Both the position numbers and the translations under genes were made by a program. From contig NZ_MIKC01000008.1 of NCBI RefSeq assembly GCF_001730315.1, positions 1-64,000 of the forward strand: DNA of 64,000 nucleotides, given 5' to 3'. The notes under the pieces were generated by a model, which was given only the letters and a program-made list of their open reading frames with translations, made no database searches and was not told the DNA's origin. Positions 9,672 to 19,364 of the stretch are shown here, one piece after another. Source of the stretch: Enterococcus ureilyticus. Lineage in GTDB: Bacteria; Bacillota; Bacilli; Lactobacillales; Enterococcaceae. Positions within the stretch are counted from its first letter, which is position 1, and each line of letters begins with the position of its first letter.

Positions 9672-10259
9672 TTATTGAATTTCGTCACTTGTTTTGATGA
9701 TTTTAGAAATCATGCCATACTCTTTGGCTTCGTCAGCTGACATCCAGAAGTTACGGTCTGTATCTTTTGCGATTTTTTCGTAAGTTTGACCTGTCGCTTC
9801 AGCGATCAAGCGATTGACACGTTCACGCATACGGATGATTTCTTTGGCTTCAATTTGAATCTCTGTACTTTGTCCTTGCACACCGCCAGCAGGTTGATGG
9901 ATCATATAGCGTGTATTTGGTAAGCTATAACGATTCTTCGCTTCAGCAGCTAAGTAAATCGTAATACCAGCACTTGCAACCCAACCAGTTCCGATCACGA
10001 TCACTTCTGGTTTTACAAATTTGATCATGTCATGAATCGTATCTCCCGCTTCAACATGTCCGCCTTGGCTATTGATAAAGATTTTGATAGGCTCATCACC
10101 CATTGCAGCTAGCAACAATAATTGAGATGTTACTTCTCGTGCTAAATCTTGATTGATTTCTCCGTAAATCAAAATTGTTCGCTCTTCAAACAATTTTTTC
10201 ATAAACGCATTTGGTTGTTGTTTTTCTTCTGTTTCTTCATTTTCATCTAAATAGTTCAT
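9672..10259 (-). CDS. Divergent ClpP-family protease subunit with Asn in the triad
   Basis: 195 residues from the ATG at 10259 (GTG at 10262 is also possible). The ClpP fold is clear: INSQGGHVEAGDTIHDMI, GTGWVASAGITIYLAAEA with nucleophile Ser97, YMIHQPAGGVQGQ with His121. The third catalytic position, normally Asp in a DTxRD motif, reads DTDRN, i.e. Asn170. It also has an acidic N-terminal extension (DENEETEEKQQ). The same Asn replacement is known in Listeria ClpP1, which works with a canonical ClpP2. I infer a ClpP1-type paralogue, not the housekeeping ClpP. A CtsR box lies in its promoter region, so stress control is likely. Confidence 0.88.
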   Translation of the reverse strand: MNYLDENEETEEKQQPNAFMKKLFEERTILIYGEINQDLAREVTSQLLLLAAMGDEPIKIFINSQGGHVEAGDTIHDMIKFVKPEVIVIGTGWVASAGITIYLAAEAKNRYSLPNTRYMIHQPAGGVQGQSTEIQIEAKEIIRMRERVNRLIAEATGQTYEKIAKDTDRNFWMSADEAKEYGMISKIIKTSDEIQ

Positions 10260-10300
10260 CACGACTAACCTCCATATTTTAAAGCTAAATCTCTATATTA

Positions 10301-10328
10301 ATAATACCGCAATATGAAAATTTGTCCA
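10301..10328 (-). promoter_or_regulatory. Promoter of the clpP-like gene
   Basis: -35 TGGACA (10323-10328), 16-bp spacer, -10 TATTAT (10301-10306) on the minus strand, immediately downstream of the CtsR box. Confidence 0.6.
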
Positions 10329-10332
10329 CTTT

Positions 10333-10349
10333 TTTGACTTGTTTTGACC
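10333..10349 (-). promoter_or_regulatory. CtsR operator
   Basis: On the minus strand GGTCAAA-ACA-AGTCAAA, a tandem heptad with a 3-nt spacer, matches the known CtsR consensus (RGTCAAA NAN RGTCAAA). It abuts the -35 region of the clpP-like gene, the usual position for CtsR repression of clp genes in Gram-positive bacteria. Confidence 0.8.
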
Positions 10350-10415
10350 TTAAAAACTATTTTTCAAACATCAAGGATCCATCGATACTTAAAAGTAATC
10401 TATTGTTTATTTTTA

Positions 10416-10545
10416 TCTGAGACATAACACTACGAGTCACATCCCCTACTCCAGGAATTCGAATTACTAGTGAAATCAGAAGTAACTTCGCGAGAATTGC
10501 TGAGAAACCCAGTGAGGTACAGGGCGACGTCACACTGGATCTATT
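10416..10545. repeat. Dispersed intergenic repeat, copy C (diverged)
   Basis: Starts with GAGACATAACACTACGAGTC, the left palindromic module seen in copies B, F and G, then a degenerate GAAATCAGAAGTAACTTC and AACCCAGTGAGGTACAGGGC in place of the right module. It occupies most of the gap 10350-10641, which otherwise shows nothing. Confidence 0.5.
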
Positions 10546-10641
10546 TGATTCTCATCTGTCATAAACCATACAAAACTTATGCTGCATTCTTTGCCTTAAC
10601 ATTCTTCGTCTTTTTGCCAACTAATAAGTAAAAATAGATTA

Positions 10642-12126
10642 TCACTTTACCCCATTAATATAGGAAGTATTATGAACTTCCATAAAGTGTTGATAAGGCT
10701 TCATACACACTAACAAAAAAGAATGATCTAATAACATATCTACAGAGATTGGAATGATATGAGGATGATCTTCTAACACCGATGGAATCAGGGCCTCTTC
10801 ACAAAAGATATATTCATTACGAATCGATTGGTCATATCCTTCAACTTCGTATATGGAACGGTAAAATTTATTCTCTACCACTATATCGAAAACATTAAAT
10901 TCAGAGAATTTACTTTGATACAGTAAAAATTTTGAATCAGAATCGGTTACGATTTTCAAATGGAAGAACAGTTTTTCTTGCATTAAAATAGGGCCCGCTT
11001 CTTCAATAAAACGATAGATTAAATTTGTATCAATTACAAGAAGATTTTTAATTCCTTGTCCCCATTTAAATAAAACTTTGACGATTCGTTGAAACAGCTC
11101 TTTATTTTTAGGATGCAGCGTATAAAAAGAACCGTGGACTAAAACTTGATGATTATACCAAGCATTCCTTGTTAAACGGATAACCCCTTCTTCAAAACTA
11201 AAATCCCCTAATAAAATTTGATCAAATTCTTCTTCAAAATATTGGATTAGTCGAATAATATCTGGACGACCAACTAAAAACGTACTACGTAATTTCTCAT
11301 GGTCTTCAAATAAATTCTCTAATTGACTAAAAGAATACTCACAAGAATTAAAAAGAGACACCACATAAACAATTTCATGTTCTGGTAAAAAGCGCTCCAT
11401 ATTCAAACTTTTCCATGCTTGTTCGACTAACTTGAAAATGGGGCGTTTTTTTAAATCGACGATGACCTTTTCTTCTAATTCAAGCTTTTCTTTATCTTGA
11501 CGTGAATAGGCAATATTCATTCCTTGTAAAATAAAATAACGACTTTCTTCCGTATAAACTCTGGTTGAAAACTCGTGTTCAATCAAATCGAGCATGTCCT
11601 CGCACGCTTCTTCAAATTCAATCGTCTGATTTGTTTCATAATTGATGTCAATTTTTGTTAGATAGTATAAATATAAGAACCTCGTTTCAAATTCTGAACT
11701 ATTCAACCGTTCATTTTCACAGTCCAGATGACAAGCAGAAAAAAAAGCTTCCGCTTTTTTCTTCAAATTATAAGCTTTACTAACTGAAATAAATTCTTCT
11801 TCTACTAAATCCAAGTAATTAAACTGTTGTTCCAAAAATTTGGTACACGTCTTTAGAAATAATGATTGCTGATAGATGATTTTGCGAATTTCAAATAATG
11901 GAATATCTTTATTAAATTCTACATAAAAGTATTTTTTTTGTTTCTCATAACTTAATATGTACATATCTAGTATCTGAACTAAATCTTCCAAATCATTTTG
12001 TACTGTTGTTGGAAATGCTTCGAATATTTCTATATAATGCGTAATGTCAATTTTTTCATATTTGTATAGTGCTTCAAGAAGAACAATTTTTCTATAAATA
12101 TTTTTTTCTAAATACTTTTCTAACAT
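10642..12126 (-). CDS. Mga-type transcriptional regulator
   Basis: 494 residues. The N-terminal ~100 residues (RKIVLLEALYKYEKIDITHY, then FPTTVQNDLEDLVQIL) look like the Mga winged-helix domain, and the remainder is the long PRD/EIIB-like helical region usual in Mga/AtxA-type proteins. Such regulators act as DNA-binding activators of surface or sugar-responsive genes in streptococci and enterococci. It stands alone between long AT-rich gaps, so its target cannot be assigned; the MFS gene upstream is on the same strand but about 350 bp away. Key phosphorylatable His residues were not assigned. Confidence 0.75.
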   Translation of the reverse strand: MLEKYLEKNIYRKIVLLEALYKYEKIDITHYIEIFEAFPTTVQNDLEDLVQILDMYILSYEKQKKYFYVEFNKDIPLFEIRKIIYQQSLFLKTCTKFLEQQFNYLDLVEEEFISVSKAYNLKKKAEAFFSACHLDCENERLNSSEFETRFLYLYYLTKIDINYETNQTIEFEEACEDMLDLIEHEFSTRVYTEESRYFILQGMNIAYSRQDKEKLELEEKVIVDLKKRPIFKLVEQAWKSLNMERFLPEHEIVYVVSLFNSCEYSFSQLENLFEDHEKLRSTFLVGRPDIIRLIQYFEEEFDQILLGDFSFEEGVIRLTRNAWYNHQVLVHGSFYTLHPKNKELFQRIVKVLFKWGQGIKNLLVIDTNLIYRFIEEAGPILMQEKLFFHLKIVTDSDSKFLLYQSKFSEFNVFDIVVENKFYRSIYEVEGYDQSIRNEYIFCEEALIPSVLEDHPHIIPISVDMLLDHSFLLVCMKPYQHFMEVHNTSYINGVK

Positions 12127-12475
12127 CTATTCCCACTCTTTGCATAGTTGATTTCTCAATTATTTTATCAGTAATTGAGTTTAAAAATAGATGCGATGAC
12201 TTACTCTACTAAACTTTTTTATTAAGTAGCCTATCGTTATAGATATTTCATAAACATAGCTAACTTAATTATTGCCGAGTGGAAGTCATCACACTATCAA
12301 TAAATATACTCCATTTCAATTTTTAATATACACGCAAATGAGTAGATAGAAAAGTAATAAGTATTTCTATAAAAAAACTTAATTTTTTCACTAGATATCT
12401 GTTTAACCGGTAATTCATTTTTGAAAGAGTGGGGATTATCACTTCCTTATAAACGTCTATAAATAATTCAAATGA
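12127..12475. other. AT-rich gap without a recognisable gene
   Basis: About 350 bp of very AT-rich sequence between the Mga-type regulator and the MFS gene. I see no reading frame with a ribosome-binding site, no strong terminator and no copy of the dispersed repeats. It probably holds the promoter of the Mga-type gene. Confidence 0.4.
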
Positions 12476-13939
12476 TTACTCTTTCTTTTCTCTCTTTTTA
12501 GTATTCGATCCTTTTTTACGAAAAATAATTAAGGAACTAATTAAAGCAACGATACAAAAAACAAAAGCCATCGCAAACGCATGACGATAATCGGTAACCT
12601 CCAATGATTCTTTTATAGCAAGTGTGGAGCTTCCAATTGCCAATGATTGTGTAGGAGTAGCTTGGGCATGACTAGATAGAAACGTAACTAATACAGCAGT
12701 CCCAAAGGAGCTAGCAATTTGCCTTAATGTATTATTCGTTGCGGTCCCATTACTGATCATGTCATTGGGTAAAGCATTCATTCCCGTTGTTGTCACTGGC
12801 ATCAAGACCATTGATATTCCCAATAAACGAATAGCATAGAAAATAGCTATGAAAAGAATTGGGGTTGTCTCAGTAATAAATAGAAATGGAAATGTCCCTA
12901 AAGACAATAACGTCAAACCAATCGGGATTAAAAAACGTCCACCAAATCGATCAAATAATTTTCCTGTAACTGGATTCATTAATCCCATCACAATACTTCC
13001 AGGCAATAAAATCAACCCCGAATCAATTGGACTTTCTAGATGAACCTTTTGAATATAGTCTGGTAAAATAGATTCAAATCCAAGCAAGGCTATATAAGAA
13101 ATGGCACTTAGAAACACAGAAACTGAAAAAGTTGAGTAGCTAAACACTTTTAAGTTCAATAGTGGATTTGAAATTTTCAACTCTCGTACAATGAAAGAAA
13201 TAATCACAGCACATCCTATAAACAAAAGAACAATCACTTCTTTAGACAACCAGCCTTTAGTACTGGCTAAACTAATGCTGTATAACAAACTACCAAATCC
13301 AATGATCGATAAAAAAACAGAAGGAATGTCTAACTTACTCTGTTTTAAGGGTATGCTGACTTTAAAAAACAGCAAAGCCCCTATTTCAGATAGAAGAATC
13401 AACGGTATTGTAATAAGAAATAATGTTTTCCAATTAAAATAGGTAATAATATATCCAGATAGCGTTGGCCCTATCGCGGGAGCTAACGCAACTACTAAAC
13501 CAACAAACCCCATAGCAGTTCCACGCTCGTTTTTTTGGAACAGCGTTAATACAATCGTCTGAATCAAAGGAAGCATAATTCCAGAAGCAATTCCCTGTAA
13601 TAATCGTCCAAAAAGCAAATACTTGAATGTTGGACCGAAATAACAAATAAGCACGCCCATTAAAAATAAATTCAAGGCAGTTAAAAATAGATATTTAGAC
13701 TTGATTTGTTTCATTAAATAAGCAGACAAAGGAATAGTAATACCTGATACTAAGAGAAACAACGTTGTTAACCATTGAACGGTGCTTAAACTTATATTCA
13801 GGTCTTTCATAATCGTTGGGTAGGCTGTGATCAACAGCGTCTGATTCATAATAATACAAAATGCGCCCAGTAGAATAACAACCATAAGAGCACTTCGATT
13901 ATAGCGTACCCCATCATAGGTTTCTTTGTTTTTATTCAT
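12476..13939 (-). CDS. MFS drug exporter, DHA2 (EmrB/QacA) family
   Basis: 487 residues with the 14-segment pattern of the DHA2 family. The first segment (ALMVVILLGAFCIIMNQTLL), motif-A-like loop, LLFGRLLQGIASGIMLPLI and the antiporter motif C region (LVVALAPAIGPTLSGYI) are all visible. Family members expel toxic compounds using the proton gradient; the substrate here is unknown. ATG at 13939 has AAGGA about 11 nt upstream. It ends in a lysine-rich cytoplasmic tail. No adjacent regulator of the TetR or MarR type is present, which is common for such pumps but absent here. Confidence 0.88.
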   Translation of the reverse strand: MNKNKETYDGVRYNRSALMVVILLGAFCIIMNQTLLITAYPTIMKDLNISLSTVQWLTTLFLLVSGITIPLSAYLMKQIKSKYLFLTALNLFLMGVLICYFGPTFKYLLFGRLLQGIASGIMLPLIQTIVLTLFQKNERGTAMGFVGLVVALAPAIGPTLSGYIITYFNWKTLFLITIPLILLSEIGALLFFKVSIPLKQSKLDIPSVFLSIIGFGSLLYSISLASTKGWLSKEVIVLLFIGCAVIISFIVRELKISNPLLNLKVFSYSTFSVSVFLSAISYIALLGFESILPDYIQKVHLESPIDSGLILLPGSIVMGLMNPVTGKLFDRFGGRFLIPIGLTLLSLGTFPFLFITETTPILFIAIFYAIRLLGISMVLMPVTTTGMNALPNDMISNGTATNNTLRQIASSFGTAVLVTFLSSHAQATPTQSLAIGSSTLAIKESLEVTDYRHAFAMAFVFCIVALISSLIIFRKKGSNTKKREKKE

Positions 13940-14109
13940 CCATTCACGTCCTTAAATAATTACACCGATTTTCCCATTTACCAATCTGGAATAACACAGA
14001 AAAGAAACACTCATTGAGCTATTTCGTTTTCTGCGCGACTGAATCTTCCTCTACAGTTCCTTACTGTCTAGTCTTTGAAAACTGATTCAAGTTCACTAAT
14101 TATTTACTA

Positions 14110-14811
14110 CTAAACAGGATCAATTTTAATTGCTTTCTCCTCTACTTTGATCATTTTTGAATAGAAGGCAATTCCCACTAAAACAATTGCTGTAAACCAT
14201 AAAGATTTTTCACCATAAGCTTTTGTCAAAATAGTCCCGATTAGTCCGCCACCTGCAAAACCAATTAATACAGAAAAATATAACCAACTATTTTTCCATG
14301 CATCTTTTGCTCCGGTAAAAGCTTGAATAATATAATTGAACGCTAATTGTACCACTAATGTCACGGCAACATTTCCATAAAGCATGCCATCTATTTTATG
14401 AAATGCATTCCCTTGCATTCCAGCTAGAAAAGAAACAAGCATACATATCTGTAGGATGGTAAAAACACTATTAATTGATGAAAAACCTAAGCCAACTAAA
14501 ACGACTGCTTCTATAAGTAAAATTTCAAATGCCCAGATTTTCTTCATTTTAATGCCCAACACTTCAATAATTCCTGTCGTCATCGCACCTAATCCAAAAC
14601 ATAAGATGGTTAGTGCCACTGTAGCTAAATGCTGCCAGTCTTTTGTTGCAATTGTTTGTCCTAATAAAATGATATTTCCTGATTGTACTGTGCTAAATGC
14701 TTTTCCTACAAAGTAGGTATACCCGTCCATTGAGCCAGCCGCAATCGCTAGAAAAAAAGCAATCCAAGGTAGTTCCATTACAGGATAAGTCGGTACTTTA
14801 CGATTATTCAC
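14110..14811 (-). CDS. YoaK-family (DUF1275) membrane protein
   Basis: 233 residues, six or seven hydrophobic segments. The N-terminal signature AAGSMDGYTYFVGKAFSTVQ followed by SGNIILLGQ is typical of the YoaK/DUF1275 family, membrane proteins of unknown function. The start is GTG at 14811, 8 nt behind GGAGG. It lies downstream of the oxalate decarboxylase gene on the other side of a terminator (14838-14875), so co-transcription is not assured. Confidence 0.85.
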   Translation of the reverse strand: MNNRKVPTYPVMELPWIAFFLAIAAGSMDGYTYFVGKAFSTVQSGNIILLGQTIATKDWQHLATVALTILCFGLGAMTTGIIEVLGIKMKKIWAFEILLIEAVVLVGLGFSSINSVFTILQICMLVSFLAGMQGNAFHKIDGMLYGNVAVTLVVQLAFNYIIQAFTGAKDAWKNSWLYFSVLIGFAGGGLIGTILTKAYGEKSLWFTAIVLVGIAFYSKMIKVEEKAIKIDPV

Positions 14812-14837
14812 TCTCTATTCCTCCAATTTTTGATAGT

Positions 14838-14875
14838 AAAAAGCCTAGAAAATTTTCCTATTTATTTTCTAGGCA
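14838..14875 (-). terminator. Terminator of the oxalate decarboxylase gene
   Basis: On the minus strand GCCTAGAAAAT pairs with ATTTTCTAGGC across a 10-nt loop, followed by TTTTTACT. It lies 13 bp past the oxdC-like stop codon. Confidence 0.85.
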
Positions 14876-14887
14876 TTGAAACAAAAA

Positions 14888-16054
14888 CTATTCTGGTTTT
14901 TTAAACCAAACAACAGGTTGTGGCTTTTCTGGATTTGGTAGTGACTCCGCAAATTGTTTCGTAACGTTTAAATGATCCGCTACCATTTGCGATGGGGAAG
15001 AGCCTAACCATTTATTTAATGAAATATCAGAATACTCACCATGCTTGAAGACTTCTACAAAAATCAAGGGTTCATCACCAATATTTTGTACGTAGTGTCC
15101 AGCTACGATTGGAACGACACCTACGTCACCTGCTTGGAAATCAAACGTTCTAGAAACACCAGCAGAGTTAAAAACTGTCATGCGAGCTTTCCCTTGAATG
15201 TAGTATTGCCATTCTGCAGCTTTAGGATGCCAGTGAAGTTCGCGCATTCCACCTGGCTCTACTTCCACAAAAGCAGCCGAAATTGTTTTCGCTACAGGAA
15301 AAACGTTTTGATCGACGATTCGTACACGACCAGCTTCTGATTCAATCGGTTTAATTGTATCCATATGAAATGTAAATGGCGATGGAACTTTCCCATTCAC
15401 ATTTGGACGTTCGACTTCTTCAATAGAACCAGGAATATTTGCTTTAAAAATATATTTTTCTTTAGCAGGGAAACTTTCAATTTCCTCTGTTGATTTTTTA
15501 AAGTTTGCCGCAACCACTTCAGGTGGCGTATGTGCCAACCAATCCGATAATAAGAATGTATTGTTTTCAGAAAAATCAGCTTCACTGAAAACTAATAAAA
15601 ATTCACAGCCTTCGTCTAACGCTTGAATAGAGTGAGGAACTCCCGCTTCAAAGTTCCATAAATCTCCGGCTTTAATGTCATCAATGAAGGAGCGTCCGTA
15701 TTCATCAATACCCGTCACACGAGCATTTCCATAGAGCATCAAGCCCCATTCAGCTTCCTTATGCCAATGCATTTCTCGATAAGCACCGGGTTCTAAGCTC
15801 ATGTCTACGCCAGCAACATCTTGTGAAATGGGAAAATCACGGTTTGTGATTTCTCTTGTCCATCCGCCTTCTTCCAAGCGTTGATGTGAATCAGAATAAC
15901 TAAATCTTAAATTCGCCATCGTTCCATGGTCAGTAGCAGGTGGCACTAGAATATCTGGATTTTCTTCATCACGACTAGTATTTCTAGGTCCATGATCAAT
16001 CCACCCTTTCCCATCGGTGTGTCTGTAAGGCTCAAGTTTTTTTTCTTCTGACAT
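14888..16054 (-). CDS. oxdC: Oxalate decarboxylase, bicupin
   Basis: 388 residues with two cupin domains. Mn ligands are visible in both: His96, His98, Glu102, His141 in the N-domain (EMHWHKEAEWG ... VPHSIQ) and His274, His276, Glu281, His320 in the C-domain (ELHWHPKAAEWQ ... AGHYVQN). The N-terminal active-site lid reads SENNT (162-166), close to the SENST lid of Bacillus decarboxylases with the essential Glu, and unlike oxidase lids. It would convert oxalate to formate and CO2, consuming a proton. ATG at 16054 is 9 nt behind AAGGAG. The formate it makes is the substrate of the dehydrogenase encoded at 49261-53778. Confidence 0.92.
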   Translation of the reverse strand: MSEEKKLEPYRHTDGKGWIDHGPRNTSRDEENPDILVPPATDHGTMANLRFSYSDSHQRLEEGGWTREITNRDFPISQDVAGVDMSLEPGAYREMHWHKEAEWGLMLYGNARVTGIDEYGRSFIDDIKAGDLWNFEAGVPHSIQALDEGCEFLLVFSEADFSENNTFLLSDWLAHTPPEVVAANFKKSTEEIESFPAKEKYIFKANIPGSIEEVERPNVNGKVPSPFTFHMDTIKPIESEAGRVRIVDQNVFPVAKTISAAFVEVEPGGMRELHWHPKAAEWQYYIQGKARMTVFNSAGVSRTFDFQAGDVGVVPIVAGHYVQNIGDEPLIFVEVFKHGEYSDISLNKWLGSSPSQMVADHLNVTKQFAESLPNPEKPQPVVWFKKPE

Positions 16055-16456
16055 ATCCAATCACTCCTTAAATTTAATATGTATTGATTGTCTCATGAAA
16101 ATCGATTTTTAGACAATGATATACTTATGATTGACTTTTTACAAAAAAATTAGAATTTTATTGATTTCTATCCCTTTAAATGCTGATCCACCGATTCTTT
16201 ATACGTTTATGCCCATAATTCTTTTCTTCCTTTCCTATCGCAGCAAGTGACAACTGTTCATCAAAGTTTCCTGTTTACTCTTTGATAATAGATAATATAC
16301 AGCAAATAAGTATTCACTTTTTTTTTATTATTCAAAAATAAGAGCTGTTTTTTTTTGAAAAAAAAATAAAAGCCTCTAAAATAAGCTTAATCCCTGTTTC
16401 TCTTTTCAGTAAAACTAAATCGAAATAGTTTGAGAGTCTTTTTACATTGATTTAAT
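16055..16456. other. Intergenic region upstream of oxdC
   Basis: About 400 bp, AT-rich, with long A and T runs. It must contain the oxdC promoter but I could not fix one with confidence. No open frame with a ribosome-binding site and no dispersed repeat were seen. Confidence 0.35.
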
Positions 16457-16502
16457 TAAAAAAAATACAAAGACCAAAAATCTTTTTCATGATTTTTGGT
16501 CT
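16457..16502 (-). terminator. Terminator of the P-type ATPase gene
   Basis: On the minus strand GACCAAAAATC pairs with GATTTTTGGTC across an 8-nt loop, followed by TTTGTATTTTTTTT. It stands about 60 bp past the ATPase stop codon. Confidence 0.85.
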
Positions 16503-16560
16503 TCGTATTTAGTTGACTTTAAACTTATTTATAAGTCTATTCATTTTTTTCGATTTGTTG

Positions 16561-19272
16561 TTAACTTTTTCCCATTCTACGTTGAACAAATTTTACAATT
16601 TCAACGATTGGGATAATCGCAAATGACGTTCCAGCAACGATTGCCCATTGGTAAGCATCTAATGACGTTACGCTGAACAAGTCATTGAATCCTGGAATTA
16701 GAATCGTTGCTGCTAGTAACAAGAACGATACTAAGATAGCCCAGTTAAATGATTTGTTTCTGAACAACCCAACTTTAAAGACAGATTGGTAAATAGATTT
16801 CACGTTGAATGCGTGGAACAATTGAATCAATCCTAATGTTGCAAATGCCATTGTCAACGCATCACCATGTTGTAAATCATATAAGGCTGCTGCTGATAAG
16901 TTTGGCATATTCGCTGCTGTGTGCGCTGGGAATTCGATCGCCATTTTATACACGATCAGCGTCAACGCACCTTGTGTGATCCCTTGATAAATTACACTAC
17001 TCAAGACACCGCCAGAGAAGAAGTTTGATTTCTTCCCACGAGGCGCATGGCTCATCACGTCACGCTCAGCAGGCTCTACGCCCAAAGCAATTGCTGGGAA
17101 TGTGTCGGTTACTAAGTTGATCCACAATAAGTGAACTGGTAGTAAGGTATCCCACGCTAACATTGTTGCAATAAAGAGTGTCAATACTTCCCCTAAGTTA
17201 GCAGAAAGGAGATATTGAATCGTTTTTTGGATATTTGAGAAGACTTTACGTCCTTCTTCAACGGCTACGATAATAGTAGAGAAATTATCATCCGCTAAGA
17301 CCATATCAGAGGCACCTTTTGATACTTCTGTACCAGTAATCCCCATGCCGATACCGATGTCAGCTGCTTTCAAGGCTGGTGCATCATTCACACCGTCACC
17401 TGTCATAGCAACGACTTTACCTTCTTGTTGCCACGCTTTCACGATACGAACTTTATGTTCAGGTGAAACACGAGCATAAACGGAATAATGTTCAACGACT
17501 TTTGCAAATGCTTCATCCGATAATTCATTTAATTCAGCACCTGTAATTACAGCATCGTCGTCACCTTCTTTAATGATACCAAGACGTGCAGCAATTGCTT
17601 CGGCTGTGTCTTTGTGGTCACCTGTGATCATGATTGGACGAATGCCAGCTTCTTTGGCTACTTTTACCGCTTCGGCTGCTTCTTTACGTTCTGGATCGAT
17701 CATGCCGACAAGACCTGCAAATACTAAGTCTTTTTCAACTAAATCAGAATCCATTTCCGCTGGAACCGCATCTACGATTTTATAAGCCATTCCTAAAACA
17801 CGTAATGCTTGTTTGGCTAATTTTGTATTAGTCGCTAAAATTTCTTGACGTTGTTTGTCATCCATTGCTGGTGTTTGACCCTTTAATAATGCTTGATTAC
17901 AACGTTTTAGTAATTCGTCTGGTGCACCTTTGACAGCAACTAAGAATTTACCATCTGCTAATTGGTGAACAGTTGTCATCAATTTACGATCTGAATCAAA
18001 TGGAATTTCAGCAACACGAGGTTCAGCAGCAACTTTTTCCGTTACGTTAAAATCGTGATCTAAACCGTATTGAACAAGTGCTGTTTCAGTTGGATCACCA
18101 ATCAATGAACCGTCTTGTGCAATTTTTGTATCGTTTGTGTAGTTCATGATTTTTAAGGCCATATTATCCATAGCAACAGCATCTGTTGCAGGTTTTACTT
18201 CATTATCTGTGTAAAGAGCTTCAACCGTCATTTGGTTTAATGTTAACGTCCCAGTTTTATCTGAACAGATAATATCTGTGCTTCCTAATGTTTCAACCGC
18301 TGGTAATTTGCGGACGATGGCATTTTTCTTCGCCATTTTTTGTGTACCTAAAGCTAAAATAATTGTAACGATAGCTGGCAATCCTTCTGGAATCGCTGCA
18401 ACGGCTAATGAAATTGATGTTAATAACATATCGATCCATGTACGGCCGTTCATCATACCAACAACAAACATCACTGCTGCAATCACTAAAATAGCGATCG
18501 TCAACATTTTACCTAATTGGTTTAAGTTTTGTTTCAATGGTGTTTCAGTTTCTTTTTCGTTGGCTAACATCCCTGCAATCTTACCGACTTCGGTGTTCAT
18601 CCCTGTGCCGACAACCACACCGATTCCGCGGCCATAAGTCACGTTACTGTTAGAATACGCCATATTGATCCGATCACCGATTCCGATGTCATCAGATTTA
18701 CCTTCTAAAACAATAGCTTCTTTTTCAACTGGTACAGATTCACCTGTCAAAGCTGCTTCTTCGATTTTAAGACTCGCAGCTTCCAATAAACGTAAGTCTG
18801 CAGGAACAACATCTCCTGCTTCTAATAAAACGATATCTCCTGGTACTAGTTCATCACTTTTCACTGTGATCACGTGACCATCACGACGGATATTCGCATT
18901 CGGCGAAGACATTTCTTTTAAAGCTTCAATCGCTTGTTCTGCTTTGGCTTCTTGAATCACACCGAAGATCGCGTTTAAAATAACCACGAGTAGAATGATG
19001 ATGGAATCAACAAAATCACCTGAGAAGACTGCGGAAATTACTGCAGCAAATAGTAAGACAATGATCATAAAATCTTTAAACTGTTCAAAGAATTTTACAA
19101 CGATTGATTTCTTTTTCCCTTCATCTAAAGCATTAGCCCCATAGCTTTCTAATCTTTTCTTGGCTTCTTGATTGGATAGTCCTTCGACTGTCGTATCAAA
19201 CTTTTGTAAGACTTCTTCATCTGACTGCGTATAAAATGCTTCAGATAATTGAACCTTTTTCTCTTCTGACAT
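16561..19272 (-). CDS. P-type cation-transporting ATPase (Ca2+/Mn2+ exporter type)
   Basis: 903 residues, P2A-type ATPase. Visible: actuator motif LTGESVPVEKEA (TGES 176-179), the ion-site AAIPEGLPAIV (294-302), phosphorylation site ICSDKTGTLTLNQM with Asp338, MITGDHKDTAEAIA, and the hinge AMTGDGVNDAPALKAADIG. Ten membrane segments are expected. It resembles SERCA-like YloB proteins and Lactococcus YoaB / streptococcal MgtA. A yybP-ykoY riboswitch directly upstream argues that the physiological cargo is Mn2+ (export at high Mn2+), as shown for those relatives; Ca2+ transport remains possible. ATG at 19272 follows AGAGGAGG. Confidence 0.92.
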   Translation of the reverse strand: MSEEKKVQLSEAFYTQSDEEVLQKFDTTVEGLSNQEAKKRLESYGANALDEGKKKSIVVKFFEQFKDFMIIVLLFAAVISAVFSGDFVDSIIILLVVILNAIFGVIQEAKAEQAIEALKEMSSPNANIRRDGHVITVKSDELVPGDIVLLEAGDVVPADLRLLEAASLKIEEAALTGESVPVEKEAIVLEGKSDDIGIGDRINMAYSNSNVTYGRGIGVVVGTGMNTEVGKIAGMLANEKETETPLKQNLNQLGKMLTIAILVIAAVMFVVGMMNGRTWIDMLLTSISLAVAAIPEGLPAIVTIILALGTQKMAKKNAIVRKLPAVETLGSTDIICSDKTGTLTLNQMTVEALYTDNEVKPATDAVAMDNMALKIMNYTNDTKIAQDGSLIGDPTETALVQYGLDHDFNVTEKVAAEPRVAEIPFDSDRKLMTTVHQLADGKFLVAVKGAPDELLKRCNQALLKGQTPAMDDKQRQEILATNTKLAKQALRVLGMAYKIVDAVPAEMDSDLVEKDLVFAGLVGMIDPERKEAAEAVKVAKEAGIRPIMITGDHKDTAEAIAARLGIIKEGDDDAVITGAELNELSDEAFAKVVEHYSVYARVSPEHKVRIVKAWQQEGKVVAMTGDGVNDAPALKAADIGIGMGITGTEVSKGASDMVLADDNFSTIIVAVEEGRKVFSNIQKTIQYLLSANLGEVLTLFIATMLAWDTLLPVHLLWINLVTDTFPAIALGVEPAERDVMSHAPRGKKSNFFSGGVLSSVIYQGITQGALTLIVYKMAIEFPAHTAANMPNLSAAALYDLQHGDALTMAFATLGLIQLFHAFNVKSIYQSVFKVGLFRNKSFNWAILVSFLLLAATILIPGFNDLFSVTSLDAYQWAIVAGTSFAIIPIVEIVKFVQRRMGKS

Positions 19273-19364
19273 GTTCTTCCTCCTCTGTAATGTGCAGCTA
19301 CTTAAATCTATTTTACTTCATATTAGCGAAACGAACACGCTTTTGGACTTAATGTTCGTAGCAA

